Source of the DNA: Sva-07 sp963715825
Lineage (GTDB): Bacteria > Actinomycetota > Acidimicrobiia > Acidimicrobiales > Ilumatobacteraceae
Length of the DNA: 64,000 nucleotides
Direction of reading: 5' to 3'
Assembly (NCBI GenBank): GCA_963715825.1
Contig: CAVQSI010000038.1
Span: 1 to 64,000 of the forward strand
Below the pieces are notes generated by a model. It was given only the letters and a program-made list of their open reading frames with translations, was not told the DNA's origin and made no database searches. Positions within the stretch are counted from its first letter, which is position 1; every line of letters starts with the position of its first letter. The translations under genes and the position numbers were made by a program. This document shows positions 16,190-25,111 of the stretch, one piece after another.

Positions 16190-16890
16190 CCAGTGCACCC
16201 GCCGCCGCACCCACATCGACGGCACTCCAACTCAACGACGTCCGCAAGGTGTACACGATGGGCGACGGCTCCGACGTCGTCGCGCTCGACCACGCCACGC
16301 TCACCCTGGCCAGCGACGAGATGGTCGCGCTCGTCGGTCCGTCGGGCTCGGGCAAGACCACCCTGTGCTCCATCGCCGGCGGCATCCTGTCGGCCACCGA
16401 AGGAACGATCGTCGTCGGTGGCGAGGACATCTCGGATCACGACGCGAAGGAGCTCACGAAGTTCCGCCAGAACAAGGTGGGCTTCGTGTTCCAGTCGGTC
16501 AACCTCGTGCCGTTCCTGAACGCCCGCGAGAACCTGCTGGTGGTCGATGAACTCGGCAAGCGCACCGGAGCGCCGGCCAAGGCACGCGCCGATCAGCTGC
16601 TCGAGGAACTGGGCCTCGCCGACCGGGCGAAGAACCTGCCGTCGCAGCTGTCGGGCGGCCAACGTCAGCGCGTTGCGATCGGCCGGGCGCTGATGAACGA
16701 CCCCGCACTGGTGCTGTTCGACGAGCCGACCTCGGCGCTCGACACCAAGCTCGGCGAGCAGGTGATGGAGCTGATCCAGGGCGAGATGAAGTCCCGGGGG
16801 ATCGCCGCGATCGTGGTCACCCACGACGAGCGCATCACCCACTTCTGCGACCGCAGCGTCCACATCGTCGACGGCCGCCTCGAAGCCTGA
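16186..16890 (+). CDS. ABC transporter ATP-binding protein, MacB/LolD type
   Basis: 234 residues. Walker A is ALVGPSGSGKTTLCSIAGG, the signature is LPSQLSGGQRQRVAIGRAL, Walker B is PALVLFDEPTSALD, and the H-loop lies in IVVTHDERI. The preceding ISDHDAKELTKFRQNKVGFV and following Q-loop FVFQSVNLVPFLNARENLL are typical of the LolD/MacB/FtsE subfamily that works with FtsX-like permeases. Last gene of the three-gene operon 13944-16890. Confidence 0.93.
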   Translation: MTSAPAAAPTSTALQLNDVRKVYTMGDGSDVVALDHATLTLASDEMVALVGPSGSGKTTLCSIAGGILSATEGTIVVGGEDISDHDAKELTKFRQNKVGFVFQSVNLVPFLNARENLLVVDELGKRTGAPAKARADQLLEELGLADRAKNLPSQLSGGQRQRVAIGRALMNDPALVLFDEPTSALDTKLGEQVMELIQGEMKSRGIAAIVVTHDERITHFCDRSVHIVDGRLEA

Positions 16891-16905
16891 CGTCGCCTCG
16901 ACAAT

Positions 16906-16938
16906 TCGTTGCGGGCTGCATGATCACCGCCGCAACGA
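16906..16938. promoter_or_regulatory. Inverted repeat between the two ABC operons (operator or weak terminator)
   Basis: TCGTTGCGG (16906-16914) and CCGCAACGA (16930-16938) form a perfect 9-base stem separated by 15 bases. There is no following T run, so a rho-independent terminator is not supported. It lies 16-48 bases upstream of the next ATPase gene. Confidence 0.35.
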
Positions 16939-16953
16939 GGCATCCTGACGGCC

Positions 16954-17928
16954 ATGGCTTCAGCGATTCAGGCACGGGCGCTCCGGCGAACCTTCGGTGA
17001 CTTCGAAGCAGTCGCCGGCATCGACCTCGACGTCCCCGACGGGCAGATCTACGGCTTCCTCGGACCCAACGGTGCCGGCAAGTCCACGACCGTCAAGATG
17101 CTGTGCACGTTGCTGGGCATCACCTCCGGGACCGCAACCGTCGCCGGGCTCGATGTCCACACGCAGCCCGACGAGATCCGATTGCGCATCGGCGTGGCAC
17201 TGCAGGACTCCTCGATCGACGGCAAGCAGACCGGCCGCGAGATGCTGCAGCTCCAAGGCAGGCTCTACGGGCTGACCAAGCACGACATCGCCCAGCGCAT
17301 GGACGACGTGATCGGCCTCGTCGACATCGGCGAGGCGATCGACAATCGTGTCGAGTCGTACTCGGGCGGCATGAAGCGACGCCTCGACCTGGCGATGTCG
17401 TTGATCCATCGGCCACAGGTGTTGTTCCTCGACGAGCCGACCACCGGCCTCGACCCGGTCAGCCGGTCGTCGGTGTGGGCCGAGGTCCGGCGCCTCAACC
17501 GCGAGCACGGCATGACGATCTTCCTCACCACCCAATACCTCGAAGAGGCCGACGAACTCGCCGACCGGGTGGGGATCATCGCCAACGGACTCATCAAGGC
17601 CGAAGGCGAACCGGCGGCACTCAAGCGTGAGATCGGCGCCGACCTCATCCAAGCCGAGGTCGAGGGCGACGCGGCCGCCGCGGCCGATGCCGTTCGTGCC
17701 GTCGACGGCATCGACGAGGTGCAGGTTCACAACAACGAACTGGCGGTGGTGACCACCAACGGAGCCGGGCTGATCGCCCAGGTCGCCGTTGCACTCAACG
17801 GCTGCGGCGTGCCCGTGCGATCGCTCACCCTGCGCACCCCCACGCTCGACGACGTGTACCTACACGTCACCGGCAGCCACTTCGCTGCCGACGAACCGAC
17901 CGACTCGGATCTGGAGACAGCGTCATGA
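16954..17928 (+). CDS. ABC-2 type exporter ATPase, DrrA-like (daunorubicin-resistance family)
   Basis: 324 residues. Walker A is FLGPNGAGKSTTVKMLCTLL, the signature is VESYSGGMKRRLDLAMSLIH, and Walker B is VLFLDEPTTGLDPVSRSSVW; TTQYLEEADELADRVGIIA is the H-loop region typical of DrrA. The C-terminal about 90 residues (EVEGDAAAAADAVRAVDGID) form the DrrA accessory domain that contacts the permease. Substrate unknown; the family exports drugs and lipids. Its stop overlaps an ATG at 17925 that begins the permease reading. Confidence 0.9.
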   Translation: MASAIQARALRRTFGDFEAVAGIDLDVPDGQIYGFLGPNGAGKSTTVKMLCTLLGITSGTATVAGLDVHTQPDEIRLRIGVALQDSSIDGKQTGREMLQLQGRLYGLTKHDIAQRMDDVIGLVDIGEAIDNRVESYSGGMKRRLDLAMSLIHRPQVLFLDEPTTGLDPVSRSSVWAEVRRLNREHGMTIFLTTQYLEEADELADRVGIIANGLIKAEGEPAALKREIGADLIQAEVEGDAAAAADAVRAVDGIDEVQVHNNELAVVTTNGAGLIAQVAVALNGCGVPVRSLTLRTPTLDDVYLHVTGSHFAADEPTDSDLETAS

Positions 17929-18000
17929 CCGCCACGACGACCACTGCAGCGACCACACCGGCCCCCGAGTCGGCTCCGCCTGGCGCGCCGATCGTCGGCG

Positions 18001-18753
18001 ATGCACGACTTCCTCACGATCGCCGGCCGTGCGATCCGCGGCGCCTACCGCGAGCCCGAGTTCTTCATCCCCGCGCTGATCGTGCCGGTGTTCTTCTACG
18101 TGGTCAACGTCGGGGCGCTGCAGGACTTCGCGCAGGGCAGCGGCGCCGTCGACGACTTCAAGGCGTTCCAGCTCCCGGTGGCGATCATCTTCGCGGTCAC
18201 CGGCATCTCTCGGGCGGGCGCGCTCGTCACCGACATCCAGAGCGGCTACTTCGATCGGCTCCTGCTCACGCCGATCCGCCGACCGATGCTGTTGCTCGGC
18301 CTGATGGCGGCCGACGTCGTGTCGATCGTCGCGCTCACCATTCCGGTGATCCTGCTCGGCCTGGCGTTCGGCGTCACGTTCGTCACCGGGATCGTCGGGA
18401 TGGTCGTGTTCATCGCGTATGGCGCTCTGTGGGGGCTGGCGTTCGCCGGGTTCCCGTATGCGATCGCCCTCAAGACCGGCAATCCGGCGGCGGTGAACTC
18501 GAGCTTCGTGCTGTTCTTCCCGTTCGCGTTCCTCACCACCTCGTTCCTGCCCGAGGAGGCGCTGACCGGCTGGTTGCAGACGATCGCCAAGTACAACCCG
18601 GTCACCTACGTGCTCGAAGGTCTCCGGAGCCTGATCACCGTCGGCTGGGACTGGAGCGCACTCGCCGGAGGCGCCGCTGCATCGTTGGCGCTCATGGTGG
18701 TCAGTTTCGGTCTCGCCTCGCTGGCGATGAAGGGTCGGGTTTCACGCAACTGA
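18001..18753 (+). CDS. ABC-2 type permease, DrrB-like (N-terminal leader out of frame)
   Basis: 250-residue membrane protein with six hydrophobic segments starting MHDFLTIAGRAIRGAYREPE, which is the usual DrrB entry sequence. It includes SRAGALVTDIQSGYFDRLLL (the ABC-2 membrane coupling region) and YNPVTYVLEGLRSLI near the end. Family members normally have a short Thr/Pro-rich leader before this point. Exactly such a leader (MTATTTTAATTPAPE...) starts at ATG 17925, overlapping the DrrA stop by ATGA, but runs one frame away and joins only if one base near 17997-18001 is removed. Either translation starts at 18001 or the sequence has an extra base. Partner of the 16954-17928 ATPase. Confidence 0.85.
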   Translation: MHDFLTIAGRAIRGAYREPEFFIPALIVPVFFYVVNVGALQDFAQGSGAVDDFKAFQLPVAIIFAVTGISRAGALVTDIQSGYFDRLLLTPIRRPMLLLGLMAADVVSIVALTIPVILLGLAFGVTFVTGIVGMVVFIAYGALWGLAFAGFPYAIALKTGNPAAVNSSFVLFFPFAFLTTSFLPEEALTGWLQTIAKYNPVTYVLEGLRSLITVGWDWSALAGGAAASLALMVVSFGLASLAMKGRVSRN

Positions 18754-18771
18754 GCAATCCTGAGTCGAGGG

Positions 18772-18800
18772 TTGTCAAGTGATCTGATGGTTGCTACCTT
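18772..18800 (+). promoter_or_regulatory. Candidate sigma-70-like promoter for hsp20
   Basis: TTGTCA (18772-18777) and TACCTT (18795-18800) are separated by 17 bases and lie about 47 bases upstream of the Hsp20 ATG. No clear HspR-type HAIR inverted repeat was seen. Confidence 0.4.
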
Positions 18801-18846
18801 CACAGGTGCAACAATCCAGTACTCACCTTCCACCAGGAGGCCCATC

Positions 18847-19290
18847 ATGCTCTTGCAGAACTCTCCCTTCCGTGAACTCGATGCACTCTTCAACCAGCGC
18901 ACCCCCACCCGCTCGGCCTGGATCAACGGACGCCCGATGCCGATGGACGCCTACCGGCGCGGCGACAACGTCTGGGTCCACCTCGACCTGCCCGGCGTGG
19001 CCGCCGACTCGATCGACATCTCCGTCGAGCGAAACGTGCTCACCGTGTCGGCCGAGCGCAACTACCAGAGCCAGGAGGGCGATCGCGTGTACTTCGACGA
19101 GCGCCCCGAGGGCACGTTCCGTCGCCAGGTCAGCCTCGGCGAGGGCCTCGATGCCGACGGCGTCGAGGCCGACTACACCGATGGCGTGTTGAGCCTGCGG
19201 ATCCCCGTCGTCCCCCAGGCGCAGCCCCGCAAGATCACCGTCGGCACCGGCCAGCTCGCCGTCGACGCCACCGCCAGCGACGCCGGCTGA
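18847..19290 (+). CDS. Small heat shock protein, Hsp20/alpha-crystallin family
   Basis: 147 residues. ATG 18847 is preceded by AGGAGG (18835-18840) with six-base spacing. The alpha-crystallin domain runs from about residue 35: MPMDAYRRGDNVWVHLDLPG, VERNVLTVSAERNYQ, ERPEGTFRRQVSLGEGLDAD and the closing VEADYTDGVLSLRIPV. ATP-independent holdase chaperone that forms oligomers. The C-terminal I-x-I/V tail is weak. Monocistronic; a 52-base palindromic repeat follows 16 bases after the stop. Confidence 0.93.
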   Translation: MLLQNSPFRELDALFNQRTPTRSAWINGRPMPMDAYRRGDNVWVHLDLPGVAADSIDISVERNVLTVSAERNYQSQEGDRVYFDERPEGTFRRQVSLGEGLDADGVEADYTDGVLSLRIPVVPQAQPRKITVGTGQLAVDATASDAG

Positions 19291-19306
19291 CCATCGCCAT
19301 CGCACA

Positions 19307-19357
19307 CGTTTGCGTCGCGGTTTCGGTGGACCGCCCCACCGGAATCTCGCGCAAACG
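19307..19357. repeat. 52-base palindromic repeat family, copy 1 (51 bases)
   Basis: Begins CGTTTGCG and ends GCGCAAACG with a central GGTTTCGGTGG/CCACCGGAA inverted core. Lies between hsp20 and the decayed HTH gene, both on the plus strand. Confidence 0.85.
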
Positions 19358-19420
19358 GGGCTGGCGTATTGACGTACGGGATTTCTGGATCATTCGACAA
19401 ATCTCGGATAATCTGCCGGC

Positions 19421-19967
19421 GTGGCTCCCGACTACGACCTCGCAGCAGAGCGTCACGCGCCGACACCCCCCGCCAGCTGAAGGCGCTCTGCCGAGCCGGT
19501 GCGCAGCCTGATCCTCGACCTCGTGCTCGAGCGCGCGGCAACGGTCACCGAGCTGGCCGACTGCGCTCGGGCGACCCAAGTCGTCGATCGCGTACCACGT
19601 CGACGTCCTCGTCGACGCCGGGCTGCTGCAGGTCGTACGAACTCGCAAGGTGCGCTCGATCGAGGAGCGGTTCTACGGCCGCACCGGACGCACGATCATC
19701 ATCGGCAACGCCCCGACACCCGACGGCGCGGTGCGCACAGGACTTCCTTGCGGACGCCAGGCCGAGGCAGTCGTCAGCGAGCCGGGCCAGATTCTCTCGA
19801 CGATGCGTCACGCTCGCATCCCCGAACACCGTGCCGTCGAGTTCTTCGATCGCGTCGTGGAACTCGCCGAGCAGTTCACGGCCCTCGAGCGCGACGGCGA
19901 CACCGTGTTCGGGTTCGTCGCCGCGGTGTACCCCACCGCTCACCCGACCCTGCCGGAGCCGTCGTGA
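19421..19967 (+). pseudogene. ArsR-like winged-helix regulator, several frameshifts
   Basis: A winged-helix protein can be followed across three to four frames: VAPDYDLAAERHA from GTG 19421, then ADTPRQLKALC, then EPVRSLILDLVLERAATVTE, then LGRPKSSIAYHVDVLVDAGL and RTRKVRSIEERFYGRTGRT, and finally VVSEPGQILSTMRHARIPEH to VYPTAHPTLPEPS. Each segment is well conserved and typical of ArsR-like regulators, but about five single-base changes are needed to join them. This is too many for one sequencing error, so this is either a true pseudogene or a poorly resolved stretch. The last segment ends with GTGA overlapping the MFS start, which suggests an original regulator-transporter operon. Confidence 0.65.
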
Positions 19968-21352
19968 GCGGCGAGGCACCGCTGGCGACGTCGCCGACAC
20001 GTGTCGACCTCGACCCGAATCGACTGGGCGGCAACTACTTCAGGCTGTTCTCGGCGAGCACGATCTCGAACCTCGGCGACGGCATCGGCGTCATCGCCTA
20101 CCCGTGGCTCGCCTCCGCGATCACCCGCAATCCACTCCTGATCGCCGTCGTCGCGGTGGCCCAACGGCTGCCCTGGCTGCTGTTCTCCCTGCCCGCCGGG
20201 GTGATCACCGACCGCTACGACCGCCGCAGCCTGATGGTGTGGGCGAACACCGCCCGCGCGGCGGTGACATTGTTCGTGGCGTTCGTCGTCCTCGCTCGAC
20301 AGGACGCGCTCCCCCTGCCCGACGCGGTCTCCGACCCCGCAACAGCGATCACCACCGACACCAGCTTGTATCTGCTCGTGCTGCTCGCCACGCTGCTGCT
20401 CGGCATCGGTGAGGTGCTGTACGACAACTCGGCACAGACGTTCATGCCGTCGATCGTCCACCCCGACAACCTCGAGAAGGCCAACGGCAGATTGTGGAGC
20501 ATCGAACAGGTGGCGAACACCTTCGCCGGGCCACCACTCGCCGCACTCCTGATCGCCATCTCGTTCTCACTGCCGTTCTTCGTCGACGCTGCGACCTTCT
20601 TCGTGTCGGCCGCATTGATCGCCTGGATCAGGCGCCCCGGCCCGACACCCGAACAGGTTGCAGCACGCCGGGCGGATCGACGACCGTGGAGGACCGAACT
20701 GGCCGAGGGGTTCCGCTGGCTGTGGAGCCACGATCTGCTGCGCACCCTGGCGATCGTGCTCGGGCTGCTGAACATGCTTGGCACGCTGTCGACGGCCACC
20801 TTCGTGCTGTACGGCCAAGAGGTGCTCGGCACCTCGGCCACCGAGTTCGCCCTGCTCGGAACCGGCGGCGCCGTCGGCGGCATCATCGGCGGCTGGACCG
20901 CATCGAGCATCGCCGAACGGATCGGCGCGGGGCCCTCTCTCGCGACCACGCTGCTCGGCGGCGGCGCCATCACCATCGCGATCGGCTTCATGAGCTGGTG
21001 GCCGGCCGTGTGGCTGCTGCTCGGCGTGTACATGTTCACGGCCGTGCTGTGGAACGTGATCACGGTGAGCTTCCGCCAGACCGTGATCCCCGACCAGCTC
21101 CTCGGCCGAGTCAACAGCGTCTACCGCTTCTTCGGGTGGGGGATGATGCCGATCGGGGCCGCGCTCGGCGGGCTCGTCGTGGTCGTGAGCGATCTCGCGT
21201 GGTCCCGCGAGGTCGCACAACGCATGCCATGGTTCGTTGCCGGCGTCGCCACGATCGCGTTGTTCGCCTACGCGGGCCCGCGGCTGACCACCGCCAAGTT
21301 CGCCGCAGCGCGTGCGGCTGCGCTGGCCGAGGCTCCCAGTCAGGTGCCATGA
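19964..21352 (+). CDS. MFS transporter, enterobactin-exporter/DHA3-like
   Basis: 462 residues from GTG 19964. Twelve hydrophobic segments are expected. NYFRLFSASTISNLGDGIGV is the typical DHA3 entry, and the MFS loop motif is GVITDRYDRRSLMVWANTAR between helices 2 and 3. The second half repeats the design from RTLAIVLGLLNMLGTLSTA, with SFRQTVIPDQLLGRVNSVYR near the end. Likely a drug or metabolite exporter. The upstream gene is a disrupted HTH regulator whose stop overlaps this start. Confidence 0.87.
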   Translation: MSGEAPLATSPTRVDLDPNRLGGNYFRLFSASTISNLGDGIGVIAYPWLASAITRNPLLIAVVAVAQRLPWLLFSLPAGVITDRYDRRSLMVWANTARAAVTLFVAFVVLARQDALPLPDAVSDPATAITTDTSLYLLVLLATLLLGIGEVLYDNSAQTFMPSIVHPDNLEKANGRLWSIEQVANTFAGPPLAALLIAISFSLPFFVDAATFFVSAALIAWIRRPGPTPEQVAARRADRRPWRTELAEGFRWLWSHDLLRTLAIVLGLLNMLGTLSTATFVLYGQEVLGTSATEFALLGTGGAVGGIIGGWTASSIAERIGAGPSLATTLLGGGAITIAIGFMSWWPAVWLLLGVYMFTAVLWNVITVSFRQTVIPDQLLGRVNSVYRFFGWGMMPIGAALGGLVVVVSDLAWSREVAQRMPWFVAGVATIALFAYAGPRLTTAKFAAARAAALAEAPSQVP

Positions 21353-21363
21353 TCGGCTGACAT

Positions 21364-21393
21364 CGTTCGACCGACCGGCCGAGCGATCGAACG
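21364..21393. promoter_or_regulatory. Inverted repeat upstream of the acyl-CoA ligase
   Basis: CGTTCGA (21364-21370) and TCGAACG (21387-21393) are perfect 7-base arms with a 16-base spacer, 28 bases before the ATG. Possible operator; no regulator can be assigned. Confidence 0.3.
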
Positions 21394-21420
21394 GGGAGAC
21401 GGGCAGATCGGGGGATCGCC

Positions 21421-23037
21421 ATGGTTGCTGCGCTCGAGGTCGGACCAACGACGGAGGCGTTGTGGGAGGAGACGATCGGCCAGAACCTGGCTCGGACCGT
21501 CGCCGCGCACGGCACCCGCGACGCCGTCGTGTCGCGCCACCAGGCCATCCGCTGGACCTACGACGAGTTCGCGCAGCGCGTCGAGCAGCTCGCCACCGGA
21601 CTGATCGGCGCCGGCCTCGAGGTCGGTGACCGCGTCGGGCTGTGGAGCCCCAACTACGCCGAGTGGGTGCTGATCCAGTACGCCACCGCCGAGGTCGGCG
21701 TGATCCTGGTGAACCTCAACCCCGCCTACCGCACCCACGAGCTGGCCTACGCCGTGCAGCATTCCGGTTGCCGGATGGTGATCGCCGCGCCGACGTTCAA
21801 GACGTCGAACTACCGCGACATGCTCGCCAGCGTCGCCCCGCAGTGTCCCGATCTCGAACGTTCGATCTTCCTGTGGGATCCCGAGTGGTTCGAACTCGCG
21901 GATGGCCACCCATCGGTCACCGGCGCCGACCTCGCCGCCCGGCGGGCATTGCTCGACACGAACGACCCGATCAACATCCAGTACACCTCGGGCACCACCG
22001 GGTTCCCGAAGGGTGCGACCCTGTCTCACCGCAACATCCTCAACAACGGCCGGTTCACGTCCGTGCTGCAACGTCTCACCGAGCACGACCGGGTGTGCAT
22101 CCCGGTGCCCTTCTACCACTGCTTCGGCATGGTGATCGGCAACCTCGGCTGCACCACCCACGGCGCCACGATCGTCATCCCCGGCGACGCGTTCGACCCG
22201 CTCTCCGTGCTGGAGGCCGTGGAGGCCGAGCGGTGCACGTCGCTGTACGGCGTGCCCACGATGTTCATCGCCGAGCTCGCGCACGAGCGCTTCGAGGAGT
22301 TCGACCTGTCGAGCCTGCGCACCGGCGTGATGGCGGGTTCGCCGTGCCCGGTCGAGGTGATGAAGGCGTGCATCGACCGCATGCACATGGTCGACGTGAC
22401 CATCTGTTACGGCATGACCGAGACGTCACCGGTGTCGACGCAGACGGTCACCGGCGACACACTCGAACACCAGACAGCGACGGTTGGCCGGGCGCATCCC
22501 CACGTCGAGATCCGCATCGCCGACCCCGACACCGGCGAGACCCTCGAACGCACGGTGCCGGGTGAGTTCTGCACCCGCGGGTACTCGGTGATGACCGGTT
22601 ACTGGAACGACCCCGAGCGCACCGCCGCGGCGATCGACGCCGACGGCTGGATGCACACCGGCGACCTGGCCGTGATGGCCGACGACGGCTACGTCGAGAT
22701 CGTGGGGCGCATCAAGGACATGGTGATCCGCGGCGGCGAGAACATCTACCCACGCGAGATCGAGGAGTTCCTGTACACCCATCCCGACGTCGAGGACGTG
22801 CAGGTGATCGGCGTCCCGGACCCGAAGTACGGCGAGGAACTGGTCGCGTGGGTCAAGCCTCGTGCCGACGCCTCGCTGACCGAGGAGGCGGTGCGCGACT
22901 TCTGCCGCGGGACGATCGCCCACTTCAAGGTGCCGCGCTACGTCAAGTTCGTCGACGAGTTCCCGATGACCGTCACCGGCAAGGTCCGCAAAGTCGAGAT
23001 GCGCGAGCAATCGATCGCGGAGCTGGGCCTCGCCTGA
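21421..23037 (+). CDS. Fatty-acyl-CoA synthetase (AMP-dependent ligase)
   Basis: 538 residues, ANL superfamily. Activates a carboxylic acid as acyl-AMP and then acyl-CoA. The P-loop is IQYTSGTTGFPKGATLSHRN, with TICYGMTETSPVSTQ (A5 region), DGWMHTGDLAVMADDGYVEI (A7) and GRIKDMVIRGGENIYPREIE (A8 hinge). The catalytic lysine is in VTGKVRKVEM at the C-terminus. Close to medium/long-chain FadD-type ligases of actinobacteria; chain length cannot be read. Other beta-oxidation-type genes (23.5 kb, 39.3 kb) are near. Confidence 0.9.
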   Translation: MVAALEVGPTTEALWEETIGQNLARTVAAHGTRDAVVSRHQAIRWTYDEFAQRVEQLATGLIGAGLEVGDRVGLWSPNYAEWVLIQYATAEVGVILVNLNPAYRTHELAYAVQHSGCRMVIAAPTFKTSNYRDMLASVAPQCPDLERSIFLWDPEWFELADGHPSVTGADLAARRALLDTNDPINIQYTSGTTGFPKGATLSHRNILNNGRFTSVLQRLTEHDRVCIPVPFYHCFGMVIGNLGCTTHGATIVIPGDAFDPLSVLEAVEAERCTSLYGVPTMFIAELAHERFEEFDLSSLRTGVMAGSPCPVEVMKACIDRMHMVDVTICYGMTETSPVSTQTVTGDTLEHQTATVGRAHPHVEIRIADPDTGETLERTVPGEFCTRGYSVMTGYWNDPERTAAAIDADGWMHTGDLAVMADDGYVEIVGRIKDMVIRGGENIYPREIEEFLYTHPDVEDVQVIGVPDPKYGEELVAWVKPRADASLTEEAVRDFCRGTIAHFKVPRYVKFVDEFPMTVTGKVRKVEMREQSIAELGLA

Positions 23038-23090
23038 GCCAGCGGTCTGCCGGAGGGAACACCTCGGACCGCGCCGGCGTTGCACGCTCC

Positions 23091-23513
23091 ATGGACCTCT
23101 CCGACGCACTCGACTTCGCCCGCGACAAGCGCAACGGGATCCTGATCGCCCTCAAGTCCGACGGCCGTCCGCAGTCGTCGAACATCGCCTATGCGGTCGG
23201 TGAGGACGACGTGATCCGGATCTCGGTCACCGACGGGCGCGCCAAGACCGCGAACCTGCGCCGCGATCCGCGCGCCTCGTTGCACGTCAACCGCGACGAC
23301 TTCTGGGCCTACGTCGTGATCGAGGCCGACGTCACCATGCTGCCGACCGCTACGTCACCCGACGACGCGACGGTGGATGCGTTGGTCGACTACTACCGCA
23401 CGGTCGCCGGAGAGCACGACAACTGGCCCGAGTACCGCCAGGCGATGGTCGACGACCGCCGCCTGCTGCTGGAACTCCGCCCGACGCACGCCTACGGCAT
23501 GCTCAACCGCTGA
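23091..23513 (+). CDS. PPOX-class F420-dependent protein
   Basis: 140 residues, split beta-barrel of the pyridoxamine-5'-phosphate-oxidase-like superfamily. Conserved stretches are MDLSDALDFARDKRNGILIA, GRPQSSNIAYAVGEDDVIRI and DGRAKTANLRRDPRASLHVN, which line the cofactor groove. C-terminal LLLELRPTHAYGM is typical of the Rv1155-like F420-binding subgroup. A role in F420- or flavin-dependent reduction is inferred. Confidence 0.8.
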   Translation: MDLSDALDFARDKRNGILIALKSDGRPQSSNIAYAVGEDDVIRISVTDGRAKTANLRRDPRASLHVNRDDFWAYVVIEADVTMLPTATSPDDATVDALVDYYRTVAGEHDNWPEYRQAMVDDRRLLLELRPTHAYGMLNR

Positions 23514-23549
23514 TCACGGTGACGCCGGCGCGAGGCCCGGCGTCGCCGG

Positions 23550-24876
23550 TCAGGCGTTCTTGGGGAGCTCGGAGAACGGGACGACCTTGTCCTGGTTCGG
23601 CTCCTTCGGCAGGCCGAGGACGCGCTCGCCGATGATGTTCTTCTGCACCTGATCGGTGCCGCCGTAGATCGGCGGCGCCTGGGCGAACAGGGCCATCTCG
23701 GTGACGAACCCGAGGAACGGATTGCCGGTCGCGGCATCGAGCGCCTTGCGGTCGTCGGAGTTGTAGGCGTGCAACATGCCCTGCGGACCGGCGATGCGCA
23801 GGCCGAGGTCGCGCTGCAGACGCACCATGTCGCTCATCGACAGCTTGGCGATGTTGCCCATGCCGGCAATCTCCTCGCCCTTCGCCTTGGCCGCCTTGAC
23901 CCGCAGGTTGTTGATGCGGCCGAGCTGGCTCATCGTGTAGAGCCGCACGAGGTCCTGGCGGATCGTCGGGTCCTGTGCGACGCCGGCGCCCTGGGCGAGG
24001 TTGATCATCATCTTCGAGGTGTCGCGGAACGCTGCCCCGCCGCCCGCTGTCGAGGGCTTCTTCGGGTCGCGGACGTAGTCGCCGGCGCGAGTGCCGAGCT
24101 GTCCGCCCACCGTGCCGGGGATCGCTGCGCTGGCGGAGCTGCTCCCCCCGCCAGCGCCGAGGCCGGCGCGCTCGTGGGCGAGCGTGGTGTTCGCAACGGC
24201 CCAGCCGTTGTTGAGCCCGCCGATCACGGCGTCGGCCGGCACGCGGGCGTCGGACATGAAGACCTCGTTGAACAGCGCCCGTCCGGTCAGCTCCTTGAGC
24301 GGGCGCACGTCGACACCCTCCTGGTGCATGTCCATCGCGAAGTAGGTGATGCCCTGGTGCTTGGGGACATCGGAGTTCGTGCGGGCGATCAGCATGCCGA
24401 GGTCGGCGTAGTGGCCGCCGGAGGTCCACACCTTCTGGCCGTTGACGATGTACTCCTCGCCGTCGAGCATCGCCTTGGCCTGCAGCCCGGCGAGGTCGGA
24501 GCCGGCGCCGGGCTCGCTGAAGAGCTGGCACCAGGCCTGCTGGCCGGTGACGATGTCGCGGACGTAGCGCTCGACCTGCTCGGGCGTGCCGTGCGTGGCG
24601 ATCGTCGGCGCAGCGAGCAGCAGACCGAGGCCGCCGGGGGCGCCCAGCGCGCCGAACTCGGCGATCGTGTTGGCCACCAACACCGCATCGCCGCGCGACA
24701 GGCCGCGGCCGTAGGCGTTCTCGGGCAAGCGTGGGTGCGGACCACCCGGCGAGGCCGAGGCGTTCCCACCACTGGGCCACGGTGAGATCCGGGTCCCAGT
24801 TCTCCTCGAGCCATGCCCGGACTTCGTCGACGACGTCGTTGCTGGTCGAGGCGGGCCGTTCGGTCGTATCCGTCAT
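23550..24876 (-). CDS. Acyl-CoA dehydrogenase (one frameshift near the N-terminus)
   Basis: FAD-dependent dehydrogenase of about 440 residues. The N-terminal helical part starts at ATG 24876 (VDEVRAWLEENWDPDLTVAQ, ERLGLAGWSAPTL) and continues in another frame from 24728 (PENAYGRGLSRGDAVLVANT). An extra base in the sequence near 24727 accounts for the shift. FAD-binding segments WCQLFSEPGAGSDLAGLQAK and VNGQKVWTSGGHYADLGMLI, and C-terminal GTDQVQKNIIGERVLGLPKE, are intact. The catalytic Glu position and substrate cannot be assigned from this alone. It is the downstream-most of a minus-strand run with the Rieske gene. Confidence 0.85.
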
Positions 24877-24965
24877 GCCGACAGCATCGCCGATCGCCTC
24901 CTCGGAGATCGCACCGAACGCGCCGGTTCGGCAGCGAGGCCTGGCATGTCGCGGCCCCCACCTTC

Positions 24966-25017
24966 CGTTTGCGTACAACTTCCGGTGACCCGCCCCGCCG
25001 GAACCTCGACACAAACG
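24966..25017. repeat. 52-base palindromic repeat family, copy 2
   Basis: CGTTTGCG ... ACAAACG with a TTCCGGTG/CGCCGGAA core. Lies in the 235-base gap between two minus-strand genes (acyl-CoA dehydrogenase and Rieske protein). A partial half-site (gcgcaaacgcgg) follows near 25050. Confidence 0.85.
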
Positions 25018-25111
25018 GTGTGGGAGTGGAGCCGCCGCCAACGACCTGAGCGCAAACGCGGCGCCTGCTGGACGGCCCACTGCTCGGGAAACGCGGTGAC
25101 CATGGCGGCGA

